Of a stretch of 64,000 bases of DNA, positions 33,563 to 43,745 are shown one piece after another. The stretch covers positions 252,151,330-252,215,329 of the forward strand of contig JAIOJX010000026.1 of NCBI GenBank assembly GCA_022376925.1, in the 5' to 3' direction. A program made the translations under genes and the position numbers. Every line of letters begins with the position of its first letter. Position 1 is the stretch's first letter. This stretch comes from Tragulus kanchil. Lineage: Eukaryota > Chordata > Mammalia > Artiodactyla > Tragulidae. Below the pieces are notes generated by a model. The model saw only the letters and a program-made list of their open reading frames with translations, did not search any database and was not told the DNA's origin.

Positions 33563-33919
33563 ACCAGTGCAAATTTTTTTTTTTTAAGATTTATTTATTT
33601 ATTTATTTTGGGCGGGGGTCGGGTTGGGGAGGGAGGGGAGCAGGTGGGCCACTTCTGTTGGTCTTTTCATTTCTCTGTTTTCATCTGTCTTTGTTCTTTG
33701 GCTCCTGTGGGCCTCCCATCGCGGTGGCGTCTGTCGTCGCAGAGCGCCGGCCCTGGGCGCATGCGCTCCAGAGCTCCGGCTCGGTGATTGGACACATCAG
33801 TCCAGCCGCTCCGCGGCATATGGGATCTTCCCAGGCCAGGGATCGAACCGGCGTCCCCTGCACTGCAAGGTGGTATCCTTATCCACTGGATCACCAGGGA
33901 AGCCCCACCAGTGTAAATT
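33563..33919 (-). mobile_element. Family B SINE, long form, reverse
   Basis: accagtgcaaatt (33563-33575) and accagtgtaaatt (33907-33919) flank a full copy with (ATTT)n tail at the left, the GC-rich extension, gcgcatgcgc at 33757-33766, and the tRNA-like head at the right. Confidence 0.92.
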
Positions 33920-34424
33920 AATTGATGTATTTTTATCCAAAAGGAGTTTCTCAAGCGATGTTTTTAAAGTAGCAGTAACACACCACACTCTATTAATCAG
34001 AAAGTTCCTTCTTTTGAGCTTGGTCGGCAGGAATCCCAGGAAGAGCTGTGCTGGTGAGACCCACCTACAATTAGTTTATTCCTGAGAACACCTGAGCCAT
34101 GAGTAACAAAAAGCCAATAATTACTACATTTTATTCAAGACTGTGGTGGGGCTTTTTGCCTAACTCTTATCAAAAAATCCATAAAGGGCTAACAAGATTA
34201 ACCCTTATTTTACAAAAGAAAAACTGGAAATTGAAAACACTCAGAGCCAGGCAAATCTACTTCAAGATTCATAATATCTATTTTATGACCTTCAGAGAGA
34301 AAGATTTGTCCTTGTGATGTCTGAAAATTACCTGCTTTGTAAACTTACCAAAATATTCTGCTTTTTTTTTTTGTAAACTTTTTACAAAAGGTTTAAAAAT
34401 CGGAAAGGGTTTAAACATTCCTAC

Positions 34425-34836
34425 CTATATAATTTGTAGGACTGTGTATTCCACAGAACAACAGTTCCATCAGCTGCTCCTGATACCAAACAAGTGGAGT
34501 CTGGGGAGAACTGGCAAACCCTCACAGGGCTACCACTGGGCTGTTCCATCACTGCCAAAATCTGTCCATTCTGAGTATCCCATAGGATAGTGGTACCATC
34601 TGTAGAACACGAAGCCAAAATATGTCCTGAAGGGGAGAAACAGCAGCAATGGACGGCGTAGGTGTGAAACTTCAATGGAGAGTAAGGTAGCTCAGTAAAT
34701 TCACTCAGGGAGTACAGGCGAACTGTTTTGTCCAAGGAGCAAGTAGCCAAGAAAGAAGAGGAGAAGGCACAGCAGTTGACATCATCGTCATGATTGCATG
34801 TGTTTAGTTTCACCATGTTCATTGAAAATATCCTGC
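34425..34836 (-). CDS. WDSUB1: Damaged second copy of WDSUB1 exon 2
   Basis: Same donor and coding body as 35515-35932, but the 5' end carries several small deletions between 34793 and 34836. The start region reads [12 protein letters not shown] instead of [14 protein letters not shown], and the ctgcag acceptor is replaced by ctgccgggg-like filler (plus strand). Without an acceptor this copy could not be spliced as an internal exon. Probably an error-rich contig end rather than a real exon. Confidence 0.85.
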
Positions 34837-35514
34837 CGGGGCTCCCATCGCTGCGCTGCATATGGGACCCCCTCGGTGATTGGACACATCAGTCCAGCGC
34901 TCCGCGCATATGGGATCTTCCCAGGCCAGGGATCGAACCGGCGTCCCCTGCACTGCAAGGTGGTATCCTTATCCACTGGATCACCAGGGAAGCCCCACCA
35001 GTGTAAATTAATTGATGTATTTTTATCCAAAAGGAGTTTCTCAAGCGATGTTTTTAAAGTAGCAGTAACACACCACACTCTATTAATCAGAAAGTTCCTT
35101 CTTTTGAGCTTGGTCGGCAGGAATCCCAGGAAGAGCTGTGCTGGTGAGACCCACCTACAATTAGTTTATTCCTGAGAACACCTGAGCCATGAGTAACAAA
35201 AAGCCAATAATTACTACATTTTATTCAAGACTGTGGTGGGGCTTTTTGCCTAACTCTTATCAAAAAATCCATAAAGGGCTAACAAGATTAACCCTTATTT
35301 TACAAAAGAAAAACTGGAAATTGAAAACACTCAGAGCCAGGCAAATCTACTTCAAGATTCATAATATCTATTTTATGACCTTCAGAGAGAAAGATTTGTC
35401 CTTGTGATGTCTGAAAATTACCTGCTTTGTAAACTTACCAAAATATTCTGCTTTTTTTTTTTGTAAACTTTTTACAAAAGGTTTAAAAATCGGAAAGGGT
35501 TTAAACATTCCTAC

Positions 35515-35932
35515 CTATATAATTTGTAGGACTGTGTATTCCACAGAACAACAGTTCCATCAGCTGCTCCTGATACCAAACAAGTGGAGTCTGGGGAGAA
35601 CTGGCAAACCCTCACAGGGCTACCACTGGGCTGTTCCATCACTGCCAAAATCTGTCCATTCTGAGTATCCCATAGGATAGTGGTACCATCTGTAGAACAC
35701 GAAGCCAAAATATGTCCTGAAGGGGAGAAACAGCAGCAATGGACGGCGTAGGTGTGAAACTTCAATGGAGAGTAAGGTAGCTCAGTAAATTCACTCAGGG
35801 AGTACAGGCGAACTGTTTTGTCCAAGGAGCAAGTAGCCAAGAAAGAAGAGGAGAAGGCACAGCAGTTGACATCATCGTCATGATCTGCTAATGTGTGAAT
35901 TAGTTTCACCATGTTCTTTATTTGAAAATATC
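35515..35932 (-). CDS. WDSUB1: WDSUB1 exon 2 with start codon (WD repeats 1-3)
   Basis: Minus strand. The acceptor aaaactgcag ends at 35933, and donor gtagg starts at 35514. The ATG at 35912-35910 sits in a good context (aagaacATGG). The 398 coding bases give [18 protein letters not shown] and then three WD blades: [39 protein letters not shown](W) and [21 protein letters not shown](W), ending SYKLYR at the junction. The 20-base 5' UTR piece before the ATG belongs to the same exon. WDSUB1's propeller is expected to serve as a substrate or partner surface for the C-terminal SAM and U-box, which are not in the window. This is the intact one of two copies. Confidence 0.96.
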
Positions 35933-36557
35933 CTGCAGTTTTTAGATAAAGGTTACTTCATCCTAAGAATCAAATAAATACAACTCAAATAAATATACAA
36001 GAACTAAAATCAGTTAAAGAACTTGCTCAATGAAAGCTTCTATATTTACAGTTTTAAAAGACAAGAAATTATACCAGAGAAAAGAATAATTGAGGGGAAT
36101 AAAAACATGTTAAGACTATAATCTCTTATGATAACCACAAACATCAGTGCCATACCAATACAGTTCCATTATTCCTGACAAAGAACCTAGTCAATAACTT
36201 CAAACTGATTTGACATTGAACATCCAAAACTCTGGGTATTTATTTCACCTTTGAAGACTTTCCCTTAACTAACTGCTACTCAACACTGCCTCATCCAGAT
36301 CTGCTACTCTCAAAAAGATCCTTCAGTACTTTAACAAATTCTTGCTGCTCCTTCCATAGCATGGAGCCAAAGCTGTTGCTCACCTTTAAGATGTAGAACT
36401 ATATAATTCACTCATAAAAACAAGTTTCCTTGTCAATTTCAGTGGCAGTGGTGAAAGCTATCATGTCATGGTTTGTCACCTTGTCTGATAAAGAAGAAAA
36501 AGACTAGAGGTGAAGAATTAATGTAATAAATCAAGGAAACCCGAAAGAAAGAGTGGC

Positions 36558-36584
36558 AAAAAAAAAAAAAAAAAAAAAAAAAAA
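36558..36584 (+). repeat. Poly-A tract
   Basis: 27 uninterrupted A residues with no retrocopy recognisable upstream. Confidence 0.9.
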
Positions 36585-36682
36585 CGGAAAAGGACTTAGC
36601 CAGTCTGTATGTTAAGAACAAATTGATAAATTCAGAAAAAATCCAAACTTCTCACCGAGACTTTCGCCTCTTATCAAAACCC

Positions 36683-36770
36683 TACATATCTGTAAACAAC
36701 AGGGCTCTGTAAAAGTAAGAAGTAAAATAAAATTAATTATTAAAAAAACAAACAGAAAAAGTTAAAAAAA
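36683..36770 (+). mobile_element. Degenerate short L1 3' tail
   Basis: 'tacatatctgtaaacaacag' and 'gctctgtaaaagtaagaag' followed by an A-rich tail match the other L1 tails here. No clean target-site duplication was found. Confidence 0.65.
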
Positions 36771-37937
36771 AATCCCTATGCGATCTGGCTCTTGCCTGTC
36801 TACTTCTCAGACCTCAACTCCTCCCTCTTTCCCTTTCCCTCCCTCTATCTTTTTCCAGCCTCCCTAGTCAAAATCATAACCTCTAAGAGTTTCAGAAGTG
36901 GCTTTCTTATGCTTAAATTCTCTTGCCTCTGTTTCTGGGTCTAATTCCTCATTTAGTAGTTCAATGTCAGTGTCCTTCAGTGACTTTCCTAACCTAGAGT
37001 AGCCGCTCTACAGACTAGCATATCACCTTACTTTAATCCTTAGTACAGCAATTACCACCAGCTTTATTATCCTTCGTCTCCCCCTTCGAAAATGTAAGCA
37101 CCAAAGCAGATCAGTCGTTTCTCTCACATCTGTATCCAAAGCACGTAAAACAGTGTCAGCACCCACTATGAGTAAATATATACTTGTCGAGTTAACATTT
37201 TCCCCAAATTGAGTTGAGTTCTAGCCTTTAAGCATTATATATGAATATAATCCAAAATGATTTGAGAACTATGACAACTATCAATAAAAACGAACGTACT
37301 AACACACACACACAATGATTGTAAAATGTTGTCGAAAGAGGCAATCGGTCCTAAGGGACAAGTGTAACCTTGAACTGTAAGATTAATCCCTTATTCTAAC
37401 ATTATTTACAGAAATCTATACAAATAAATGGAACAAGCCTTTCCAACATTTCTTATGCCAAAAGTTCAGCCTCTCTTTTTCAAACAAATTCCAACGAAGT
37501 AAAAAACCAACCAACCATCAAAAACAGTGGTAGATTGCAGTGAAAACAAACGCAGTCAGGTGGTGCTACTCGAGAACTCCCAAGTCCCAACTGTGCAAGC
37601 GCACAGAGGTAATTTCCCAAGCCAACTTTTGCTTCCTCACCCTTGAGGCACTCGGCTCTCTGCAGTTTGAGGTCCTAGAGTCGGAAGGACAAGGACGCAG
37701 TCAGCTGAAGAATGTGTTTTGAAAAGCGCTCCCAAGTCTTCTCTACCTGCCTTGGGGTGTGGGAGTCCGCTCTGACCTCAACCAACGCGCCAATCTCCGG
37801 GCAAACAGGATGAACTCGCCAGTGCGAACACTCGCATTCTTATCTATCATAAAGCAAACCCGAAATGTGCCAAGAAGCTCCCTATAAAGCCCAGACCTAC
37901 CACCCCGCGCCTGCTCTGGGGACGCGGTATTTGCCCA

Positions 37938-38140
37938 GTTCCAGGAGTGGCTCAGTGGTAAAGAGTCCGCCTGTAAAGCCGGCAACTGGCGTTTGATCCC
38001 TGTGTCGGGAAGATTCCCCGCAGGAGCGCACGGCCACCCACGCCAGTATTCTTGCCTGAAAAATCCCATGGACTGAAGAGCCTGGCGGGATACAGTCCAC
38101 TGAGTCCCAGGGAGTTGGACACGACTGAAACAACTGAGCA
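37938..38140 (+). mobile_element. Bov-tA SINE inside the promoter CpG island
   Basis: 'ggagtggctcagtggtaaag', 'gtcgggaagattccccgcag', 'gccagtattcttgcctgaaa' and 'ggagttggacacgactgaaa' identify Bov-tA. It keeps several CpGs, unusual for this family elsewhere in the window. Second copy at 39084-39286 through duplication 9. Confidence 0.86.
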
Positions 38141-38407
38141 AGAGAGCCAGTCCGGGCCTCACTAGATCGAGCGACCAGCTCAGGAACGCGGCCTGCGGGG
38201 AGGCGGGCCTTCACCGGCGCGGGGACCCGCGCTCGGGGCTGGGAGGGCTGGGACTTCCATGCCTCGCCATGATGCTCCCAGGCACCCGGGCGGAGGCTGC
38301 ACAACCGTGCATGCTCCCATCAAGGTCCCAGCTGGTCCCTGTCGCGCGCATAGACCCAGACAACGAGAAACTAAGGGTGTAGACGCCGCTACGCCGTGCT
38401 CCCCTAC

Positions 38408-38560
38408 CTGCCACCGCTGATATTAAACTGACCCGCCGGCACTGGTCTTTTCCCGCGGAAGACGCTGGACGCCAGGGAACCGCCCCCAGGTGCGCAACAA
38501 GCGTCGCGGGCACGTGATCAGCAGGTGAGGCGGGCGGAGTCGGCGCGCGCAGACGTCCAG
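38408..38560 (-). other. WDSUB1: Candidate non-coding exon 1 of WDSUB1
   Basis: On the minus strand a strong donor (ggcag/gtagggg) ends a GC-rich segment at 38408. The exon at 35515-35932 has an acceptor before its short 5' UTR, so an upstream non-coding exon is required, and this is the best candidate. The transcription start (about 38560) is a guess. Confidence 0.5.
38511..38516. promoter_or_regulatory. E-box cacgtg (USF-type)
   Basis: gggcacgtgatca within the CpG island. Repeated in the second promoter copy near 39658. Confidence 0.55.
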
Positions 38561-38604
38561 AGGGAAAAGGACAGGCCCCGCCCACCGGGAGGCCGGTGCA
38601 CCGC

Positions 38605-38614
38605 GCGCATGCGC
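38605..38614. promoter_or_regulatory. NRF1-type palindrome
   Basis: gcgcatgcgc, the consensus NRF1 half-site pair, in the promoter. The second copy is at 39753-39762. The same 10-mer occurs in several family B SINEs in this window. Confidence 0.6.
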
Positions 38615-39887
38615 GCCTTTCCGGTCTCTGCTGGGGCGGTCTCTAAATTCTGGCTCTAGGTTTAATACGAGTCCAGAGTTGGAAAGACCCTTCAGTTGAA
38701 TGTTTTTCAGTTGTGGGAGCTGGGGTCCTAAAATGCCTAAATTTTGGGAAATCTGTAATTTCCCAAGCCAACTTTTGCTTCCTCACCCTTGAGGCACTCG
38801 GCTCTCTGCAGTTTGAGGTCCTAGAGTCGGAAGGACAAGGACGCAGTCAGCTGAAGAATGTGTTTTGAAAAGCGCTCCCAAGTCTTCTCTACCTGCCTTG
38901 GGGTGTGGGAGTCCGCTCTGACCTCAACCAACGCGCCAATCTCCGGGCAAACAGGATGAACTCGCCAGTGCGAACACTCGCATTCTTATCTATCATAAAG
39001 CAAACCCGAAATGTGCCAAGAAGCTCCCTATAAAGCCCAGACCTACCACCCCGCGCCTGCTCTGGGGACGCGGTATTTGCCCAGTTCCAGGAGTGGCTCA
39101 GTGGTAAAGAGTCCGCCTGTAAAGCCGGCAACTGGCGTTTGATCCCTGTGTCGGGAAGATTCCCCGCAGGAGCGCACGGCCACCCACGCCAGTATTCTTG
39201 CCTGAAAAATCCCATGGACTGAAGAGCCTGGCGGGATACAGTCCACTGAGTCCCAGGGAGTTGGACACGACTGAAACAACTGAGCAAGAGAGCCAGTCCG
39301 GGCCTCACTAGATCGAGCGACCAGCTCAGGAACGCGGCCTGCGGGGAGGCGGGCCTTCACCGGCGCGGGGACCCGCGCTCGGGGCTGGGAGGGCTGGGAC
39401 TTCCATGCCTCGCCATGATGCTCCCAGGCACCCGGGCGGAGGCTGCACAACCGTGCATGCTCCCATCAAGGTCCCAGCTGGTCCCTGTCGCGCGCATAGA
39501 CCCAGACAACGAGAAACTAAGGGTGTAGACGCCGCTACGCCGTGCTCCCCTACCTGCCACCGCTGATATTAAACTGACCCGCCGGCACTGGTCTTTTCCC
39601 TCGGAAGACGCTGGACGCCAGGGAACCGCCCCCAGGTGCGCAACAAGCGTCGCGGGCACGTGATCAGCAGGTGAGGCGGGCGGAGTCGGCGCGCGCAGAC
39701 GTCCAGAGGGAAAAGGACAGGCCCCGCCCACCGGGAGGCCGGCCGCACCGCGGCGCATGCGCGCCTTTCCGGTCTCTGCTGGGGCGGTCTCTAAATTCTG
39801 GCTCTAGGTTTAATACGAGTCCAGAGTTGGAAAGACCCTTCAGTTGAATGTTTTTTCAGTTGTGGGAGCTGGGGTCCTAAAATGCCT

Positions 39888-40380
39888 GAAATGTGATTTT
39901 AAAGGGGACAGTTACTACAACTGTTTTTGAGCCTTCTTCCTTGGCTGTAGTTATCTTACTTGGTCTGTTTTCTGACCTCCCTGATTGGTCTTTTCTGTTT
40001 ATAGCCAGCTCTTACCCTCAGCGGTCCTTGACTTCTCTGCCCTCGCTTTTGTGTTCAAATCAGTCTTTCCAAAGCAGGCTGCTGGAAAGGATTTCCAGGA
40101 TATGCTGATATCACCTGAGCCCAATATGCATTTCTTCTAGCCTTACAGAGGGTCTCCTAAACCTTCGTGGAGCTTACACCATCATTTTCACGTGTAATTG
40201 AATAGGAAATGATCTTGCCAACCCTCTTAAGATTAAAAAATTGACCAGAAAAAACTTACTAGGCTTGCTAACACTTACCAAGTGCACACAGTATAGGGAC
40301 CATGTTCAAATTAAAATAAAACTGCAGTTTTCTTCTGAGGAAACCAAAGTTATATATTTTAAAAGTAATACAAAACTTAC
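39888..40380. other. Intergenic, nothing recognised
   Basis: Between the promoter duplicate and the next SINE. No gene signal. Confidence 0.45.
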
Positions 40381-40606
40381 CAAGTGCCTCAGTGGTTTAA
40401 AAAAACAAAACAAACAAAAGAAAAACCCGCTTGCCAATGCAGGAGACACAGGAGATGTAAGTTTGATCCCTGGGTGGGTAAGATCCCCTGGAGTGGGAAA
40501 TGGCAACTCACTCCAGTAATTTTGCCTGGAAAATTCCAGGGACAGAGGAGCCTGGCAGGCTTCAGTCAATGGGGTCATAAGAGTTGGAGGCGACTGAGCA
40601 CACACA
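40381..40606 (+). mobile_element. Bov-tA SINE with an internal A-rich expansion
   Basis: 'caatgcaggagacacaggag', 'gatcccctggagtgggaaatg' and 'gcgactgagcacacacataa' mark Bov-tA. The head contains an extra A-rich run at 40398-40427 between the A-box region and 'gcttgccaatgcag'. Confidence 0.82.
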
Positions 40607-40710
40607 TAACCTAAAATACTCAAACTTAAACATGAAGTTGAGATTGCTGGAAAGAGTTTGTAATGAAAAACACAAAGAGAAAAAGAGAAATAAAAATCAT
40701 TATTTTCCGA

Positions 40711-41001
40711 TGCTCCTGTGATTTTTGGGGTGTGTGTGGGGGCACTTATATTAATCTTTCATTTATTTTTGTTCTTTGGTCTGTGTGGGCCTCCCATCAC
40801 AGTGGCCTCTCCCCACTCAGAGCACCAGCTATGGGCGCGTGCGCTCCAGAGCTCCAGCTCGGTAGTTGGATACATCGGTCCAACCGTTCCACGGGCATGT
40901 GGGATCTGCCCAGGTCAGGGATTAAACCAGTGCCCTTTGCACTGCAAGGCAGTGTTCTTACCCAATGGAACACCAGGGAAGTCCCTGCTTCTGTGATTTT
41001 T
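40711..41001 (-). mobile_element. Family B SINE, short form, reverse
   Basis: tgctcctgtgattttt (40711-40726) and tgcttctgtgattttt (40986-41001) flank it. The GC-rich extension is missing, and the gcgcatgcgc block is gcgcgtgcgc here. Confidence 0.88.
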
Positions 41002-41710
41002 AACGAATGCATTATGATTGAGATTTTGAAACCTGTTTACCTGCCAAAGTACTGCCAAAACAGTATTTTTCTGAAAATAACTTTTTAATTATATAATAGG
41101 ACTATAATAGGAAATACAAATATAAAACCTATAGGTAATAAAAATAGCTAATAATCACACCCCTCAAAAATAAGCCACTCAGAGATAACATTTCCTCTCA
41201 GTCTTTAATGAATAATAATACCAATAATTTTTTTAAAAGAACCGTAAACTACCTTTTTTCAACTGAGACTTGTATCCTGTGTTTTCCATGTCTAAAATTT
41301 CTCAGTAATCATTTTTTCTGCCTAATGTCCACACCCCTAGAAACATAATTCCACATTCTTGACAGACTAATTTTTTAAAATTTTTAACTAATTTGATGGG
41401 TAAGATTGATTATAATATTCAAGTAAAATATGTAAAAGAAACCCCTGACTATGCAGGCCAGTAATTTAGCATGGAGACCTCAAGCCCAATATGGTCCGTA
41501 AGAAAAAAGGAATTTCAAAGAGGGATGCTTGATTGTAGCTGTTCTAGTCTACAAGTTTGCAGTTTGGGAGATGTTAATTAAAATACCTTGGCAATATACT
41601 AGACAAACACTGTAAGAATTTATAGAGATCTTTGATCACATGAGTGAACTGGTTATCTTACCTTATAGGAAAAATAGTTGGAACTTTGACTGGAAATATT
41701 AAAGATCTGA

Positions 41711-41743
<33 letters not shown>

Positions 41744-42958
41744 TTGCTCTAATTACTAATATGTAACTGTGGTCAGTAATCCTTTTTCATCATTAATTTC
41801 TAGTTTTTTTTCCCCCTTGTAATGATGCTATTTAGGGAATACAGGAAACAATTTTAAATGATATATTTAAAGAAAAATTAACTTTCCAATTAAATAATAA
41901 GCAATACATGCTCTCAAAATACAACCCACTGGGAAAAGAACAGGTGTGAATCATTTAGGATTCAGGATTAGGAATCAGTTAGGAATCAGATACTCAGGAT
42001 TACTCATATGCTTAGTCGAGAATAAGCAAGAATTGAAAGGAGAGAAATGATAGAACTGAAGTACTTAGAAAAGGTGAGTGTACAAATGGGTCTTAAACAG
42101 GCTTGAAGCATTGGCCAACTGAGGACTGAGTTTTGGGAAATACTCATTTCATAGAAACATTCACAATGCATATGTTGTTCTGCTTTGCTTTGAGGCCAGA
42201 GCTTTCAGAACAATCAGGCAAGGGAGAGTACAAGTTGTAAAAAAACACCCTGGAGATGCTCAGTTTACAAAAAATATATCAAACTCAACATATGATATAA
42301 ACATTTATGTGTAGCGTATATTAAACTTCAAATGAGTTTTTAAAAATATCCATGAGAACGGCCCAAGGAATCTCTCATACAAATGCAATCATTCACTTCC
42401 CACACCTGGTAGTACCCACAGCGCTACCCCCCAGTAGAGAACCATGGGAATCTGAGAAGCTGTAACTGGGAGTAAGCTGTGTGATCTTCTGCATTGTAGA
42501 ATGGCCTCTGAATTCCCTTTATCTTTTAAGTAAACTTTATACCCTCTAACTGGCAATGTTTTCATTAAGCCATCCACAGTCCTGGGTGCCAATCAAGTAA
42601 TAAAGAGTTCTTTGAGTTGCTGTTTTATACACGTTAAGTCCCAGGAGCTGCCAAATGAAGAGGATGAGGGAAGCTCATATTGGCTCAGAGAACCACCTGA
42701 TGACAGAATATGTCCATGGAGCTGGAAATAAGAAGACCAGGAAGAAATGCAATGACTCTAGCATCTGTACCTGTTAAAGAAATTTTGCAGTTCCAACTGT
42801 TACTTTTGCTTCCTCTTTAGTGCAAGAAACATTTTTATTGCATTCAAGATTTAAAATGTATTTTTGAAAAAGAAATCCTTATTTTAAATTTTTCTTTGTA
42901 ACACATGATAGACATTGTAAAATCGAATTCACTTAAAAATAGCCCAACTTACAGAATT
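41002..42958. other. Intergenic, nothing recognised
   Basis: AT-rich sequence with an (AT)n tract at 41717-41744. A 67-codon ORF at 42389-42592 on the minus strand has no recognisable domain and no splice or promoter support. Confidence 0.4.
41717..41744. repeat. (AT)n microsatellite
   Basis: About 14 TA units in intergenic sequence. Confidence 0.9.
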
Positions 42959-42969
42959 ATTATTAAATC

Positions 42970-43160
42970 AAGCTTCCCTTGTAGCTCAGCTGGTAAAGAA
43001 TCTGCCTGCAATGTAGGAGACACCAGTTCAATTCCTGGGTCAGAAGATCCCCTGGAGAAGGGTTAGGCTACCCACTCCAGTATTCCTGCCTGGAGAATTC
43101 CATGGCTTATCCATGGGTCACAAAGGGTTGGACATGACTGAGCGACTTTTTCAATCTGTC
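42970..43160 (+). mobile_element. Bov-tA SINE, repeated at +1121
   Basis: 'gcttcccttgtagctcagct', 'ggtaaagaatctgcctgcaa', 'cccactccagtattcctgcc' and 'ggttggacatgactgagcga'. The copy at 44091-44279 belongs to duplication 10. Confidence 0.88.
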
Positions 43161-43199
43161 ATAGGTCTAATTAGATATTCTTTCTCCTTTTTTTTCTTC

Positions 43200-43318
43200 T
43201 TTAAATTATTTATTTGGCTGTGCTAGATCTTAGTTTCGGCATGTTGGATCTAGTTCCCTGACCAGAGATCAAACCAGGGCCCCAGTACATTGGGAACACA
43301 GGCCACCAGAGAAATCCA
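43200..43318 (-). mobile_element. tRNA-derived SINE (CHR/SINE2 type), reverse, repeated at +1121
   Basis: 'ttatttatttggctgtgcta', 'ctagttccctgaccagagat', 'caaaccagggcccc' and 'caggccaccagagaaatcc' are the reverse of the short tRNA-like SINE. Confidence 0.78.
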
Positions 43319-43324
43319 TTTTGT

Positions 43325-43745
43325 TCTTGATTCAGTCACAGTAGTTTGAATCTTACAGGAATTTGTCCATTAGCACCCAATTTATCTATTTGGTTAGCAT
43401 TTGCTTGTTCATAGTATTCACTTAAAATCTCTTTTTATTTCTATAAAATCAGTAGCAATGTCCCCTCTTTCGTTCCTGACTCTAATAATTTGAATCTTCT
43501 CAGCTGATTCAGCCAAAGCTTTGTCAATTTTGTTGATCTTTCCAAGAACGAATTTTTTACTTTCTCTATCCTCTTGTTCATTAATTTCCACTCTAATTAT
43601 TTCCTACCTCCTGTTTATTATTTAGTTTGCTCTTCTTTTTTCCATTGGAAGATTATGTTATTGATTTGTGATCTTTTTTCTGTATATAGGATTAACAACT
43701 ATAAATAGCCCCCTTTGGCTAAAGCCCTGTAATTCTTTGTATTAA
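43325..43745 (-). mobile_element. Old L1 ORF2 fragment, antisense
   Basis: T-rich plus strand, the reverse of the A-rich L1 coding strand ('ttgtcaattttgttgatctt', 'tcattaatttccactctaat'). No open frame. Repeated at 44445-44865. Confidence 0.65.

Larger units (their letters stand above)
33780..35932 (+). repeat. Tandem duplication 8 (unit about 1.09 kb) carrying WDSUB1 exon 2
   Basis: 33780-34836 recurs at 34872-35932. The first unit starts inside the family B SINE and ends just 5' of the exon, where it is visibly degraded. The joint 34837-34871 is a scrambled fragment of the SINE (ctcccatcgctgcgctgcat). The second unit's SINE also lost bases (ccagcgctccgcgcatat against ccagccgctccgcggcatat). 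Confidence 0.95.
35933..37608. other. WDSUB1 intron 1
   Basis: No further exon recognised. Contains a 27-A run (36558-36584) and a degenerate L1 tail at about 36683-36770 ('ctgtaaacaacagggctctg'). Confidence 0.5.
37700..38660 (-). promoter_or_regulatory. WDSUB1: WDSUB1 CpG-island promoter
   Basis: GC and CpG content rises sharply, especially 38150-38640, against an AT-rich background. It has no obvious TATA box but carries an NRF1-type palindrome (38605-38614), an E-box cacgtg (38511-38516), GC boxes (ccgccc) and an ETS-like tttccgg. It lies about 2.5 kb 5' of the WDSUB1 start codon on the minus strand, as expected for a housekeeping-type promoter. A near copy lies at 38846-39810. Confidence 0.82.
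37609..39887 (+). repeat. Tandem duplication 9 (unit about 1.15 kb) carrying the WDSUB1 CpG island
   Basis: 37609-38738 recurs at 38755-39887. Differences are confined to GC-rich or homopolymer spots: cccgcgg against ccctcgg, ggtgcaccgcgcgc against ggccgcaccgcggcgc, and one T. The joint is 38739-38754. Confidence 0.95.

Noticed and set aside
33624..34085. 153-codon plus-strand ORF (and similar ORFs at 17539, 20051, 52128)
   Set aside because: These read through family B SINE copies in various frames; the shared peptide patterns come from the repeat, not from a gene family.
37743..39758. ORFs of 120-139 codons on the minus strand in the CpG island
   Set aside because: Long frames are expected by chance in GC-rich DNA. 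They run through a SINE and promoter motifs, show no domain, and use the same sequence in overlapping frames.
42389..42592. Minus-strand ORF starting MAPRTVDGL as a small gene or retrocopy
   Set aside because: No recognised protein, no poly-A tail or target-site duplication, and no splice signals matched to a neighbour.
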